The notes under the pieces were generated by a model that saw only the letters and a list, made by a program, of their open reading frames with translations, made no database searches and was not told the origin of the DNA. Shown here in pieces: positions 40,366-50,097 of a DNA stretch of 64,000 nucleotides. The DNA is taken from the NCBI GenBank assembly GCA_904387375.1, contig CAJFLE010000008.1, positions 62,001-126,000 on the forward strand, read 5' to 3'. This DNA comes from Candidatus Protoclostridium gallicola (GTDB lineage: Bacteria; Bacillota; Clostridia; Christensenellales; Pumilibacteraceae). Numbering within the stretch: position 1 is the first letter of the stretch; each line of letters starts with the position of its first letter. Made by a program: the position numbers and the translations under genes.

Positions 40366-43300
40366 TTACTTATCCGATTTTCTGCGTTTCGATATTGCGA
40401 TCGCGACGAACGCCATTATCAGGCAAACCGCCACTATCGATACCGTGCCGACGACGGAGCCGCCGCAGCCGCCCTCGTCGGTTTCCTGAAGATCGGCGAC
40501 CGCAATCAGATTATTCCAAGTCGTGCCGTCGGTGCTGTACTGGAAGTAGCCGTCCTGAACGCGCATCGAAATGCTGTCCTCTTCCACTTCCAGCAGATTG
40601 TTCCAGGTCTCGCCGCCGTTGTTGCTGTACTGGATATAGCCGTCCTGTACGCGCATCATGACGCCGCCCTCTTCCACCGGCTCACCGGGCGTATCGGTAC
40701 CGCCCGCAATCGAGAACGTATACGTGAACGTATACTCGTCGTCCGAACTGCCTCCGGAGCCGCCCGAACTGCCTCCGGGTCCTCCGCTGGGACCGCCGGG
40801 ATTACTGCCGGAAGACGAACTTGCCGTTATCACGAAGGTAACGGTGAACTCGCCGCCTTCGGTGGGAGTGCCGGATATTTCGCCGGTCGAAGAATCGAGC
40901 GAGAGTCCTGCGGGAAGCGTGCTGCCGCTCTCGAGCGCGTATGACAGACTCGTATAATCAGAACCCTCATCGGTATTGATGGAGTCGGAGACTATGTATG
41001 CGAGATACTCCTCTCCCACGCTCATCTCTTCGAATCCGGTATCGTCCATATCGAATGCCGAGGCTACCGTCATCGAATATTCGGCGCTGGTGGTGATGAA
41101 GTTACCGGACGTAAGCGTCACGGTGAAGCTGTAATCGCCGGAGCCGGTAGGAGTGCCGGTAATCTGACCGCCGGAAATCGACAGTCCTTCGGGGAGTTCG
41201 CCGGAGCTTACGGAATACGTGGCGTTGCTCACGCCCTCGAGTCCGATATCAGCGGTGTATTCCGCGCCCTGGGTTGCGGGCGCCAGCGTGCTGCCCTTAT
41301 ATTCGCTGAGATTGATGCCGTTATTGCCGATGATGCTGTTGACTTCCGTGAAGAGCGAACGCATGACCACCATTCTGAGATGATACCAGTTCGTATAGGA
41401 AGCCACGGTCGTAGCGCCGGTAGCGTCGGCCGAGTAATTCTTGACTTTGACGCACTGAGCATTGTCGTCCCATTCGCCGGTAACGAACAGCGTGACGCCC
41501 TCGTAAGTGCCCGTTCCCTGCTCGTACGTCGACAGAGTGCCCCAGTCGCAGAGAAGCATCGTAAGACCCGAACGGATAGCCATATCCATCGTATAGAAGT
41601 CCTTGTAAGGGTCTGCCGCGTCGGAGACGTTGAATCCGTCGAAGTTCCACTCCTCCTCAAGGAGTTTTCTGTTGAAGTTGTACGCCGAGGTCGCATGCAT
41701 GTCGCCTATCGTGTTATAAGCGGTCATGACGCCCTGGCTGCCGTATTCCTGGATGCAGATCTGGAATGCGGGGAGATAGAGTTCGCGGAAAGTCTGTTCG
41801 GAGAGATAGGTATGCAGACTCTGTCTCATATTTTCGTTTTCGTTGAGCGCGAAATGCTTGATCGTGCATATCATACCCGTAGACTGAACGCCTGCGAGCA
41901 TGTTGCCTGCGAGGTGACCGGACAGGTATCCGTCTTCCGACCAATACTCGTCGTTACGGCCGCCGAAAGGACTGCGGTGCAGGTTCACAGCGGGAGCGTA
42001 GTATGCTTCCACGCCGTCGAGAAGACCGATTTCCGCAACCGTATAGCCTCTCTTGTACGTCAGTTCCTTATTCCAGGTGCGCGCGCTGATATACGTAGAG
42101 CCCCATCCGAAGTTATTGGAACTGTTCATCTGCTGGGTTGCGTCCACGTAGCTGCACGCCTGATGACCCACAGACGCGATTGCCGCCGTACGACGGCCGC
42201 CGTTGCCGATCCACTCGACCATTTCCTGCCAGGTGAGCTGATTCATGAACTGATTCCACTTAGCGAGCCCTTCGCCGCCGTCGCGGTAGTCATATCCGAC
42301 CATGTCGGAGAACCACAGCCAGTCGTCGCTTGCCTGCAATTCTTCGAGGTTGGCGTCCTCGCTGCGCTGCGTCCAGCTCTTAGTGCCGAGCGTCGCGTCC
42401 ATTGCTTCGAAGTCGTCTTTGGATATCGTCCACTCGAACTCCGTTTCGTCGTCGGACGTTGCGGTTCCGTCAGGATACAGAAGTTTATAGTAATCCTGCC
42501 AGTTCTCCGCGTTGTAGTCGGCGAACTCCGTAATCATCTTATAATAATCGTCGCTTCTGACCAGCTGTTCCTCGGTAGCGACCGCAGGCCACGTTCCCGA
42601 GAAATTCGCACGGGACATAAGGGTCATCTTGCCTTCTTCGACGAGCGTTTTCTGCGTTGCCGGATCGTAGCTGAGCGTGTTGTTTATATCGTCGCCGGAG
42701 AACAGGTTCCCGACCTCGCTGCCGCTGAAATCATCCTCGTTGAGAATAATGTCTTCGGTAAGGTCGGTAAGCCGCACAACCATGCCTTTTGTGTTGTCTT
42801 CTGCGTTATAAACAGAATTATTATCGTTGCCGTAATCATGGCTGTTGCGCATGACTCTCAGCTCATAATGGCCGGTGCTGTCGTGCAGGGGGTTGCCTTT
42901 CGTGTCCGTATCGGCGACTTTGTCAAGCTCGTACGTGCTCACGCCGTTGTTGTTGGCATTGTCGTAATCGTAGGATGCGAGATCCTGGATATTGACCGTG
43001 ACCGTAACGATATCCGAGCATCCGGGCTGTATGAGGTCGGTCTTTTCGAAGCCGATAAGCTCATGCTCGGCCTTTTCCACGCCGCCCTGGTAATAAGGCG
43101 CGTGGCCGTAGATCTGCACGACGTCTTTGCCGGCGACGGAACCTGTATTCGTTACTTTCACGGTAACGCTCATTTTGCCGTCCTTGGTATAATCGTCCTG
43201 CTGTTTGCCCCAGTCTTCGGTATCGGTGCCGATGACTTCCCATTCGAAGTCGGTGTAGGACAGACCGTAACCGAACGGATAGAGCACTTCGTGGTCGTAT

Positions 43301-44457
43301 TCGAAACCGGTATAATTGCCCTTGGAGGCCTCGGCGGCTGCGGTTTCGTAATATCTGTAACCGGTATAGATGTCTTCTTCATACATTACCGTATAGACGT
43401 AAGGCACTATATCCGCCGTCGTATGCTGCGCTCTCTGATAATAAGGATAGTGGCCGCTTGCGTCCTTCGTGCCCGTACGGAACACCGATGTGACGGCCAT
43501 ACCCTTGATCTCTGCGGCTGCCTCCTCTTCGGGGCTGGTGAATATGTTGTTAGCGTTTCCGTCGTTGAACCAGGTAGGACGGCCGGTTATATCCCATGCC
43601 CACAGATCGACGGTTCTGCCCGACGGATTGACCGTACCGTTGAGAACCTTGCCGATTTCGTCATAGCCGTGCGCGCCGAGGGAACCGACAAGCAGTATGG
43701 CGTCGATATCCGGATTGGCCTGCAGGATACCCACTTCGCTGGGAGAACCGTTCGTAAGCATGACGATGACTTTATCGAAGTTGTCCGTCGCGTATTTGAC
43801 GACTTCCTCGTCCGTGTCGCTGAGCTGAAGAGAGGTTTTGAAATAGGTCTTGTTCCCTTCCTCGTCTTCGCTGTAAGGCAGATTCTTATGCGTGAACAGA
43901 TCTCCGTCCTCGTATGTATAAGGATTGCCGGCAGCGTCCTTGTGGTCCTCTTCGTCGCCTACGTCCGCGGTGGACTGACCCTCGCCTCCGGCAGGACCGC
44001 CCGCATCACCGTATGCGGAGCTGACGCCCTTGACCATTATGATCGCGACGTCGCTCGCTTCGTGTCCGCGCTTGTCCGCATCGCTGTACTTCGACGGATC
44101 GGCCTCTGTGGTATTGAACACTTTGAATCCGCCGCTCTCGATGCCGGAGATATAGCTGCTGTTTGCCGAAGTGTCGCTGGTGGAGAGTACGGATACCCAC
44201 TCGTCGCCCGCCATCGGAAGCGCCGAGTTTTCGTTTTTGAGAAGCACCTGCCCTTCCCTTGCAACCTGTTCGGCGACTTCCACGGCAGCGTCTACCGCTT
44301 CGTCGATCGTTGCGGCGTCCGTGCCCCACACTTCGCCTTCGCAGGGAACAAGTGCGCTCGTGGTCAAAACGATGGAAGCGGACATTACCGTGCAAAGCAA
44401 TGCGGTGGCGAACAACACGCCGAACCATTTAAATCTTGACGATTTAAAACTTTTCAT
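40366..44457 (-). CDS. Large GH3 protein with Ig-like domains and C-terminal GGCGG/membrane anchor
   Basis: 1363 residues. N-terminal membrane helix or signal (FGVLFATALLCTVMSASIVL), inverted GH3 (GQVLLKNENSALPMAGDEW, YPFGYGLSYTDFEW, Fn3 part, then LTWQEMVEWIGNGGRRTAA, NLHRSPFGGRNDEYWSEDGY, IKHFALNENENMRQ, nucleophile context GFNVSDAADPYKD). Two putative Ig domains follow (each with LPEGLSIS or LPAGLSLD and GTPT), a Gly/Ser/Pro linker, two MRVQDGYxQYS repeats, then EGGCGGSVVGTVS plus a membrane helix and KRRK tail. SD GGAGG precedes the ATG. First gene of module A. Confidence 0.88.
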   Translation of the reverse strand: MKSFKSSRFKWFGVLFATALLCTVMSASIVLTTSALVPCEGEVWGTDAATIDEAVDAAVEVAEQVAREGQVLLKNENSALPMAGDEWVSVLSTSDTSANSSYISGIESGGFKVFNTTEADPSKYSDADKRGHEASDVAIIMVKGVSSAYGDAGGPAGGEGQSTADVGDEEDHKDAAGNPYTYEDGDLFTHKNLPYSEDEEGNKTYFKTSLQLSDTDEEVVKYATDNFDKVIVMLTNGSPSEVGILQANPDIDAILLVGSLGAHGYDEIGKVLNGTVNPSGRTVDLWAWDITGRPTWFNDGNANNIFTSPEEEAAAEIKGMAVTSVFRTGTKDASGHYPYYQRAQHTTADIVPYVYTVMYEEDIYTGYRYYETAAAEASKGNYTGFEYDHEVLYPFGYGLSYTDFEWEVIGTDTEDWGKQQDDYTKDGKMSVTVKVTNTGSVAGKDVVQIYGHAPYYQGGVEKAEHELIGFEKTDLIQPGCSDIVTVTVNIQDLASYDYDNANNNGVSTYELDKVADTDTKGNPLHDSTGHYELRVMRNSHDYGNDNNSVYNAEDNTKGMVVRLTDLTEDIILNEDDFSGSEVGNLFSGDDINNTLSYDPATQKTLVEEGKMTLMSRANFSGTWPAVATEEQLVRSDDYYKMITEFADYNAENWQDYYKLLYPDGTATSDDETEFEWTISKDDFEAMDATLGTKSWTQRSEDANLEELQASDDWLWFSDMVGYDYRDGGEGLAKWNQFMNQLTWQEMVEWIGNGGRRTAAIASVGHQACSYVDATQQMNSSNNFGWGSTYISARTWNKELTYKRGYTVAEIGLLDGVEAYYAPAVNLHRSPFGGRNDEYWSEDGYLSGHLAGNMLAGVQSTGMICTIKHFALNENENMRQSLHTYLSEQTFRELYLPAFQICIQEYGSQGVMTAYNTIGDMHATSAYNFNRKLLEEEWNFDGFNVSDAADPYKDFYTMDMAIRSGLTMLLCDWGTLSTYEQGTGTYEGVTLFVTGEWDDNAQCVKVKNYSADATGATTVASYTNWYHLRMVVMRSLFTEVNSIIGNNGINLSEYKGSTLAPATQGAEYTADIGLEGVSNATYSVSSGELPEGLSISGGQITGTPTGSGDYSFTVTLTSGNFITTSAEYSMTVASAFDMDDTGFEEMSVGEEYLAYIVSDSINTDEGSDYTSLSYALESGSTLPAGLSLDSSTGEISGTPTEGGEFTVTFVITASSSSGSNPGGPSGGPGGSSGGSGGSSDDEYTFTYTFSIAGGTDTPGEPVEEGGVMMRVQDGYIQYSNNGGETWNNLLEVEEDSISMRVQDGYFQYSTDGTTWNNLIAVADLQETDEGGCGGSVVGTVSIVAVCLIMAFVAIAISKRRKSDK

Positions 44458-44527
44458 TTCTTCCTCCTTTTATTGTAGTCGATCCGCGGCAGACGGCATA
44501 AAACCGGCATACCGGGAATCTACGTGA

Positions 44528-44556
44528 ATTATAATGGCGAAAGAAAAAAATTACAA
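44528..44556 (-). promoter_or_regulatory. Promoter of GH3 module A
   Basis: Minus strand: -35 TTGTAA (44551-44556), 17-bp spacer, -10 TATAAT (44528-44533); about 65-nt leader. Confidence 0.75.
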
Positions 44557-44564
44557 TGGGTTTG

Positions 44565-44612
44565 AGACGAACAGTATTCGGACGGTAACAAAAACCTCGG
44601 CCGTAGACGAAC
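44565..44612 (-). promoter_or_regulatory. Direct repeat upstream of module A promoter
   Basis: GTTCGTCT occurs twice on the minus strand (44605-44612 and 44565-44572), 40 bp apart, about four helical turns, the nearer copy 9 bp upstream of the -35. A plausible binding site for the adjacent LytTR regulator or another activator. Confidence 0.4.
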
Positions 44613-44662
44613 GTCGCTTATCCTGCGACGAAATTCATGCGGCTCGCGTACGCGCACAATAA

Positions 44663-44701
44663 AAAGCGCAGCTCCGCACGGCATGTGCGTAGCTGCGCTT
44701 T
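44663..44701 (-). terminator. Terminator of the acyltransferase/two-component operon
   Basis: AAAGCGCAGCT (44663-44673) pairs with 44691-44701, extended internally by CGCAC/TGTGCG; TTTTTATT follows on the minus strand. Confidence 0.88.
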
Positions 44702-44717
44702 ATGTATGATTTTTCGA

Positions 44718-45461
44718 TCATCTGATCATATTTTTGCCTAAACTGCTGCCGAATTCGAGATATTTCGCCCGCACCTCCGTCAGTTTCCGGCGGCTGACCG
44801 GCAGCGTTCTCCCGTCTACAAGCGTAATGCTGTCGTCGTCTATCCTGCGTATATGCGCATATCCGACGATATAGCCCTTATGTATGCGAATGAATCCGTA
44901 CTGTCCGAGCTGAGCTTCCAGCTTCTCCATGGTAGATCGCAGACGTATGGGCTCTGTTTTATTCTCGAAGTAAAAATACTGATAATCCTTGATGCTTTCG
45001 ACGTATATGAGTTCGCTGACTTTAATGCTGATTATGGAAGTATTCGACCGTATATCCACCAACGTTTCGTTTTTCTCGCCCGTACGCGAGGCAATCAGCT
45101 GCGGAATAAGATCGGTGCTGTCCTGTAAAAAGTTTCCCTTCCGGATAAATCCGAACGGATGGGCGGCGAACGCCTCGAACACGCGATCCTCTCTGCCGGA
45201 TACATAGACGATATCTATATCCTCGTTCTCTTCCCGGAGCTTTTTGCCGAAAGAGATTCCGTCCGTTCCCGGCATATCTATATCAAGGAACACCGTATCG
45301 AAATGTTTTTCCCGCAGACGCCTGGCGAAAGCGTCCGCGGACGAGAACATTTCCGTTTCGATGCGCGTATCGTATTGCTCGAATATCTTTTCGAGCGCGC
45401 CGGCAAGAGTCATGGCGATGTTTTTTTCGTCGTCGCAAATGGCAACGGTAAGCAACTTCAT
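44718..45461 (-). CDS. LytTR-family response regulator
   Basis: 247 residues. Receiver domain with CDDE near residue 10 and phospho-acceptor Asp60 in TVFLDIDMPGTDG; the C-terminal LytTR domain includes LIYVESIKDYQYFYFENKTE, FIRIHKGYIVGYAHI and LPVSRRKLTEVR. The start overlaps the kinase stop codon by 4 nt (ATGA). It is the last gene of the acyltransferase operon and lies next to the GH3 module A promoter, so it is a good candidate regulator for both. Confidence 0.92.
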   Translation of the reverse strand: MKLLTVAICDDEKNIAMTLAGALEKIFEQYDTRIETEMFSSADAFARRLREKHFDTVFLDIDMPGTDGISFGKKLREENEDIDIVYVSGREDRVFEAFAAHPFGFIRKGNFLQDSTDLIPQLIASRTGEKNETLVDIRSNTSIISIKVSELIYVESIKDYQYFYFENKTEPIRLRSTMEKLEAQLGQYGFIRIHKGYIVGYAHIRRIDDDSITLVDGRTLPVSRRKLTEVRAKYLEFGSSLGKNMIR

Positions 45462-46840
45462 TTTTTTCTATCCCCCCCCCGCGTACTTTGCCGTACATGG
45501 GATTCATACTTCAGATCGAGCATGATTTTGGCTTCGAATTTTCCGTTTTCTATATCGAATGCGGCAAGGCCGTTGTATTTTGCGGCAAGCCGCTTTACTA
45601 TTTTCGTACCCATTCCGTGCAGACTCTTGTCGCTTTTGTTGGTAACGAGCCGAAGAATACTGCCGCTCTCGGCGTCGTCGGGCAGCGGATTCATTATTAT
45701 GAAATACAGGTAATCGCCGTTGACTCTCGCCCGTATGTCTATATACCCGTCCTTGAAATCATAGTGTTCCATGGCTTCGATGGCATTGTCCAGAAGATTG
45801 GTGAGTATGGAGCACATATCGGTGTCCGAAAAAGGCAGCTTGTCAGGGATTACGATATCCGTGCGGAACGAATATCCGCTCGCTTCGGCCTTCGTTTTCT
45901 TCATATTCAGTATTGCCGAAATGTTCTTGTTCCCGCAGTCGATATACGATATCGCCGTATGCAGACCCGTATCCATTCCGGCAAAAAACCTGTCCAAAGC
46001 GTCGGCGTCCCCGTTTTCAAACAGCATCCGCATATACGATATCTGATTTTTCAGATCGTGACGTATCTGCCGCATATCGGAAAGAGTCTTCTCGGACAGA
46101 GTCAGCAGCTCGTTGTTCGCGGAGACAAGCTCTTTTTCCGCCTGCAGCTGTACGCGTTCCGCACGCTCGCTGCATATCGCATAGAACGTGAAGTACGACA
46201 GTATTTCGATTACGTACAGCATAAAATAAGCAAACGCGACATAGCCCGGATAATCGAACGCCAGTCCGCCCATGAACTGTCCGATAAAAACCATTGAGAA
46301 ACACATTACGTTCGAAGCGAAAGTCAGCACCACGCCGCGCGTCGGCATATCGTCGAACCGGCTTATATGAAATCTGCGGATAAGCAGGGCGAGCACGACG
46401 ATCATTGCGAAGCAAAGAGATCTTACCACCCACGATTCCATATCCCAGGAAACTTCCAGCACTCTTCCCAGCGCCCCGCCGCATTCGGTCAGAGTCACCG
46501 ACGACGCGATCAGTTCGCTGCACGCCAGCAGTTTCACGCGCCAGTCGTATCCGCTGAAAAACGTCGCATATACGGCCGTACAGGCGATAAGCGCCAGCGA
46601 TTGCCATTTCGACGGACTGCCGCTACGCGTATATAACGCCATACCGCCCAGGAATGCATACAGCGCGAACAATACCGCCGTCAGACACACCGTGCGCAAA
46701 ACCCCGCACAGCACCGATTGCCCGCTCTTGAAACTGACGTCGTTCAGAATCAGAACGAGTGCAGCCGAGACGACGATTATCTGCAAAAGCAAACCGTCGC
46801 GCAGCATCATACCGGCAAAAGTCAGTATTTCACTCCACAT
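45458..46840 (-). CDS. GHKL-type sensor histidine kinase
   Basis: 460 residues. About seven membrane helices (to roughly residue 235) precede a kinase core of the AgrC/HPK10 type: His in MRQIRHDLKNQISYMR, N box LTNLLDNAIEAMEHYD and a late G box HGMGTKIVKRLAAKY. It is the partner of the overlapping LytTR regulator. The ligand is probably a peptide or a membrane or glycan cue, which cannot be read from sequence. A run of nine G residues on the coding strand lies just before the stop codon (45472-45480), in the ribosome-binding region of the regulator gene. Confidence 0.9.
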   Translation of the reverse strand: MWSEILTFAGMMLRDGLLLQIIVVSAALVLILNDVSFKSGQSVLCGVLRTVCLTAVLFALYAFLGGMALYTRSGSPSKWQSLALIACTAVYATFFSGYDWRVKLLACSELIASSVTLTECGGALGRVLEVSWDMESWVVRSLCFAMIVVLALLIRRFHISRFDDMPTRGVVLTFASNVMCFSMVFIGQFMGGLAFDYPGYVAFAYFMLYVIEILSYFTFYAICSERAERVQLQAEKELVSANNELLTLSEKTLSDMRQIRHDLKNQISYMRMLFENGDADALDRFFAGMDTGLHTAISYIDCGNKNISAILNMKKTKAEASGYSFRTDIVIPDKLPFSDTDMCSILTNLLDNAIEAMEHYDFKDGYIDIRARVNGDYLYFIIMNPLPDDAESGSILRLVTNKSDKSLHGMGTKIVKRLAAKYNGLAAFDIENGKFEAKIMLDLKYESHVRQSTRGGDRKK

Positions 46841-46871
46841 CTTTTGTTATCCCCTCCATATCTTTCTGAGA

Positions 46872-48683
46872 TTATTTGTTTTCCAGATACTCCTTTATAT
46901 CGTCGGCAAGATTTCGTGTACGGATATCCCTGCCGGTTTCGTTGAGATGGTAGTCCGTATCATAGAAATATCTGCCATTCATAAGATAATCGCCGATATC
47001 GGATATGACCGGATATCCGCGCCCTGCCAGTCGGCTTTCCGTTTTTTCCGCAAAAGTCAGCCATTCGCGTCCGGCCACCGCTTCGTCCGGAAGACCGTTA
47101 TAATTCACGGGCGCGTAACTGAACAATACTTCGGCGCCCCTGGCGCTTATCGCGTCGTAATAGTCGCACATACGCGAGAATGACCCTTCGGTCACATAGT
47201 CTGACATGTACGTATAATCGTCTTCTCCGTGCTTTACGTCTTCGCTTATCACGCCGCGCGGAATTACGACGTCGCCGTACTCGTTGTGGTAATCGTTGTC
47301 GTCCGTCCACTCCCCGCCGGCGGCAAGCAGACGGTCGGCGTTATATTTGTTGAACGCGCCCAGCACGCCGAATACTTTGGAGAGGTCTACGTACGACACG
47401 AGGTCGGGATTTCCTTCGCACAGGATGAAAAAGTTGCTATCGCAATTCATATCGTCAAACAACTGAAACCGCGAGGCCTGTTCAGGCGCGTGCACGAATA
47501 TGTCTCCTTCCCCGAGAAAGGGCGTTATGCAATCGAGCTGCATATCCGCGTTGGTACCGCCCATAGTTCCCATGTCGATAACGGTATAATCGGGAAACGT
47601 TTCCTGCATATATGCGGAATCGAGGCCGTACGACATGCTGCATCCGGCGAAAAATACCATTTTCTTTTCGTCGGCATGAAGCATCAACCTGTCCATCTTA
47701 TCCGAGAACTCGGCGGGTTCGGACGTGGAGAGATACCGCGGTTTCAGAACGGCATTGATACGCAAAGTCTTGAAATGCGTCCCCGCGAAACACTTGTCGT
47801 CTATACGTATTATGTTGTCGAACATATATAACGTATCGAAACGGCACAGAAGAAACGCCTTGTCCGAAACATACTGCATCGTACTCGGAAGAATGAGAGT
47901 TTTTGCGGTAAGACCGGCGGCGAAGTCGGCGTCTATTCCTATTACGCTTTTACCGTCGATTTCGCCCGGGATAACAAACGGATCGGCGCTCTTATCCCCG
48001 TAGTATGAGGTCAGAGTAATGCCGCCGTCTATTTCCTTATACCCGAAATCGTCGCCGTCCAGCCACTTCGCCCACTCGGCATACAGTGTCGTGAGCGTTT
48101 CACCGTCGGGCGGCGTGACTCTGCCGCCGAGGCATACCGAATCCCCCGTTCCGTCAACGGCGGTATTCCATCCGATCTGAGTATAGCCTTCGCGCTCGAT
48201 ACTGTCTACGCCGCTACTCGTATTCACCCGCAGGTGAGTGCTCGGCTTAAGCCATTCTATAAACCCTTCTCCGCCGGCAATCGTTCTGCCGCCGTTGGCG
48301 TCGTAATAGATTCCCCCTTCAGCCAGACGAGTCCGTATGTTAAGAAATGTGGGAAAGCGCACGTTTTTCAAGGTCAGAACCGTCACGCCGGCGCTCCCGT
48401 TTTCCGCCGTATAATCGGAATAGTCGCATGAATCGAATACGATTTCCCTTTCCCCGAACGTAAGGGTGAGTTCGACGTCCGTTCCGCGCTCTACGCTGAT
48501 TGATTCCCACGAAGCCTCGTACGCCGGGCTCGACGCCACGGTTATCCTGACAAGATTCGTACGTTCATAAGTATATTCGTATTCCGCACACCCGGCAAAA
48601 GCGAACAGAATCGCCGATATCATGACGGCCATAATACAAAGCCGATGCAATCTTTTATTCGTATATCTCCAATCTCCCCGCAT
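46872..48683 (-). CDS. SGNH-type lipoprotein with InlB-type and leucine-rich repeats
   Basis: 603 residues from the ATG at 48683, chosen because GGAG lies 5 nt upstream; it overlaps the previous gene by 29 nt. Signal and lipobox (SAILFAFAGCAEYEY), an InlB-like segment (GYTQIGWNTA to LYAEWAKWL), a short BspA-like LRR part (LILPSTMQYVSDKAF), then a DltD/AlgX-like SGNH domain: Ser in FFAGCSMSYGLDS and Asp/His in YDTDYHLNETG. Such proteins complete O-acylation of polymers at the cell surface together with an MBOAT protein. Paralogous to the upstream gene. Confidence 0.75.
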   Translation of the reverse strand: MRGDWRYTNKRLHRLCIMAVMISAILFAFAGCAEYEYTYERTNLVRITVASSPAYEASWESISVERGTDVELTLTFGEREIVFDSCDYSDYTAENGSAGVTVLTLKNVRFPTFLNIRTRLAEGGIYYDANGGRTIAGGEGFIEWLKPSTHLRVNTSSGVDSIEREGYTQIGWNTAVDGTGDSVCLGGRVTPPDGETLTTLYAEWAKWLDGDDFGYKEIDGGITLTSYYGDKSADPFVIPGEIDGKSVIGIDADFAAGLTAKTLILPSTMQYVSDKAFLLCRFDTLYMFDNIIRIDDKCFAGTHFKTLRINAVLKPRYLSTSEPAEFSDKMDRLMLHADEKKMVFFAGCSMSYGLDSAYMQETFPDYTVIDMGTMGGTNADMQLDCITPFLGEGDIFVHAPEQASRFQLFDDMNCDSNFFILCEGNPDLVSYVDLSKVFGVLGAFNKYNADRLLAAGGEWTDDNDYHNEYGDVVIPRGVISEDVKHGEDDYTYMSDYVTEGSFSRMCDYYDAISARGAEVLFSYAPVNYNGLPDEAVAGREWLTFAEKTESRLAGRGYPVISDIGDYLMNGRYFYDTDYHLNETGRDIRTRNLADDIKEYLENK

Positions 48684-50097
48684 AATTGCTCCAAAAATAA
48701 TTGCCGGCATAGGCCGAATAACTGTCCGCGGGCACATATATCCGGCAGTTGTCCGCGCCGGTCAGAAGCCCCTGACCCACGCCGATCGCGCTCGGATCGG
48801 CCTGCAGAAGGATTATTCTTTTGAGCGACGTGCAGCCGTCGAAACTTCCGTTTTGCAGCGATACTATATTATCCTGTATGACAATCTCCTCAATCTCGCC
48901 GTTGCCGGCGAAAACGTCCGCGTCGAACGACGTAATCGTACGTCCGCCGTACGAGTAAGGCACCGTTATTTCGGACGGAAGCGTAACGCCTCCGGCGATT
49001 CCGGTTATACGCATTCCGTCGGCGCCGTCTTCGTAGACGAAAAATTCCGCAAAATCGTTATTGCCTTCCGTGTCGTCGTATTCGTGCTCGGGCAAATCCG
49101 GCATTTCCGGCAGTTCCGCGTCTGTCGGCGTCCGTATCCCGAGCCAGTTTTTCAGGTCGCCCAGCAGGCGCACCGTGCGCACGGTCATGCCGCTCGCATT
49201 CAGATGGAAGTTGGAGTCGTAAAACCACTCGCGTTCCATTACGTAATCGTACGGATCGCTTATGATGTTGAAATCGAAGTTCTCGGAAACAAATTCGTAA
49301 TACGCTTCGATTTCGGGCTCATAGTATCCGGAAAAGGCAGCCTCGTTCATGGGAGCGAACGAATAGAGCATGGTCGCTCCTTTTTCGGATACGGAAGCAC
49401 AGTAGTCGTTCACGTAATCGACGAAATCGTCGGATATGACCGTTTCGTCGAAATATATAAGACTGTTCGAATCCACGCCGCCCGGCATGATATTATGCGG
49501 GCGCTCGGCATTCTTCATATCGCAGTTTTCGTCAAACGAAGCGCTGGCGTAGACGCCGCTCGGCTGAGCCGGCGAACCCGCCGTCAGGCATCCGAACTTG
49601 GAGGAAACGTATCCGGCGAAATTGCCGACCATTTCGGCCGCGTTTTCTTCGGCGATACCTCCGAGGAGAGAAAAGTCACAGTCCGCGGCATACCACATGT
49701 CGGTTGCCGAAAAATACGTCGACATTGCCTGCGCATTCAGTTCGGGCGCAAAAACCACGATGTCCCCCTCTCCTATATATTGTTCGGAGAGATCGAGCAT
49801 TACTTTGGTGCCGAGCGCGCCGTAAAGACCGAAATTGACCACTTCGTAATCCGCGCCGGCAGCGGAGAGTTCCTCCGACATCAGCGCGCTGTCCACGCCG
49901 AACGCCACGCTGGAAGTCCCTATGATGACGATTTTGCGCCCGGACGTCAGACGAAGGTTCTCATACATTTTACCAAGCTCGCCGTAATAAGTCAACGCAT
50001 ATTGCGAAGGAGTCGCGAAACCGATTATGATAAACGTAACGGGTATCGACAGAAGCGCGACGAGGAAAATAACGATTGCGAAAACGGTTCTTTTCAT
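48655..50097 (-). CDS. SGNH-type surface protein with leucine-rich repeats
   Basis: 480 residues. An N-terminal membrane anchor (RTVFAIVIFLVALLSIPVTF) is followed by an SGNH core with Ser in IVIIGTSSVAFGVDS, VVNFGLYGALGTKV as the second block, and Asp/His in YDSNFHLNASG. The C-terminal 130 residues are BspA-type LRR (ITSFDADVFAGNGEIEEIVI, NGSFDGCTSLKRIIL). Likely the extracytoplasmic acyl-transfer partner of the MBOAT protein. Its start overlaps the ligase stop by 4 nt. Having two SGNH proteins suggests two acceptors or two transfer steps. Confidence 0.78.
   Translation of the reverse strand: MKRTVFAIVIFLVALLSIPVTFIIIGFATPSQYALTYYGELGKMYENLRLTSGRKIVIIGTSSVAFGVDSALMSEELSAAGADYEVVNFGLYGALGTKVMLDLSEQYIGEGDIVVFAPELNAQAMSTYFSATDMWYAADCDFSLLGGIAEENAAEMVGNFAGYVSSKFGCLTAGSPAQPSGVYASASFDENCDMKNAERPHNIMPGGVDSNSLIYFDETVISDDFVDYVNDYCASVSEKGATMLYSFAPMNEAAFSGYYEPEIEAYYEFVSENFDFNIISDPYDYVMEREWFYDSNFHLNASGMTVRTVRLLGDLKNWLGIRTPTDAELPEMPDLPEHEYDDTEGNNDFAEFFVYEDGADGMRITGIAGGVTLPSEITVPYSYGGRTITSFDADVFAGNGEIEEIVIQDNIVSLQNGSFDGCTSLKRIILLQADPSAIGVGQGLLTGADNCRIYVPADSYSAYAGNYFWSNYAGRLEIYE

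Noticed and set aside
37347..40661. 1104-codon open frame on the plus strand
   Set aside because: It is antisense to the GH3 and lipoprotein genes, has no ribosome binding site, and is rich in Arg, Val and Gly as expected for the mirror of a GC-rich gene. The minus-strand frames have clear domains.
41380..44439. 1019-codon open frame on the plus strand
   Set aside because: Antisense shadow of the large GH3-Ig gene; no family features and no initiation signals.
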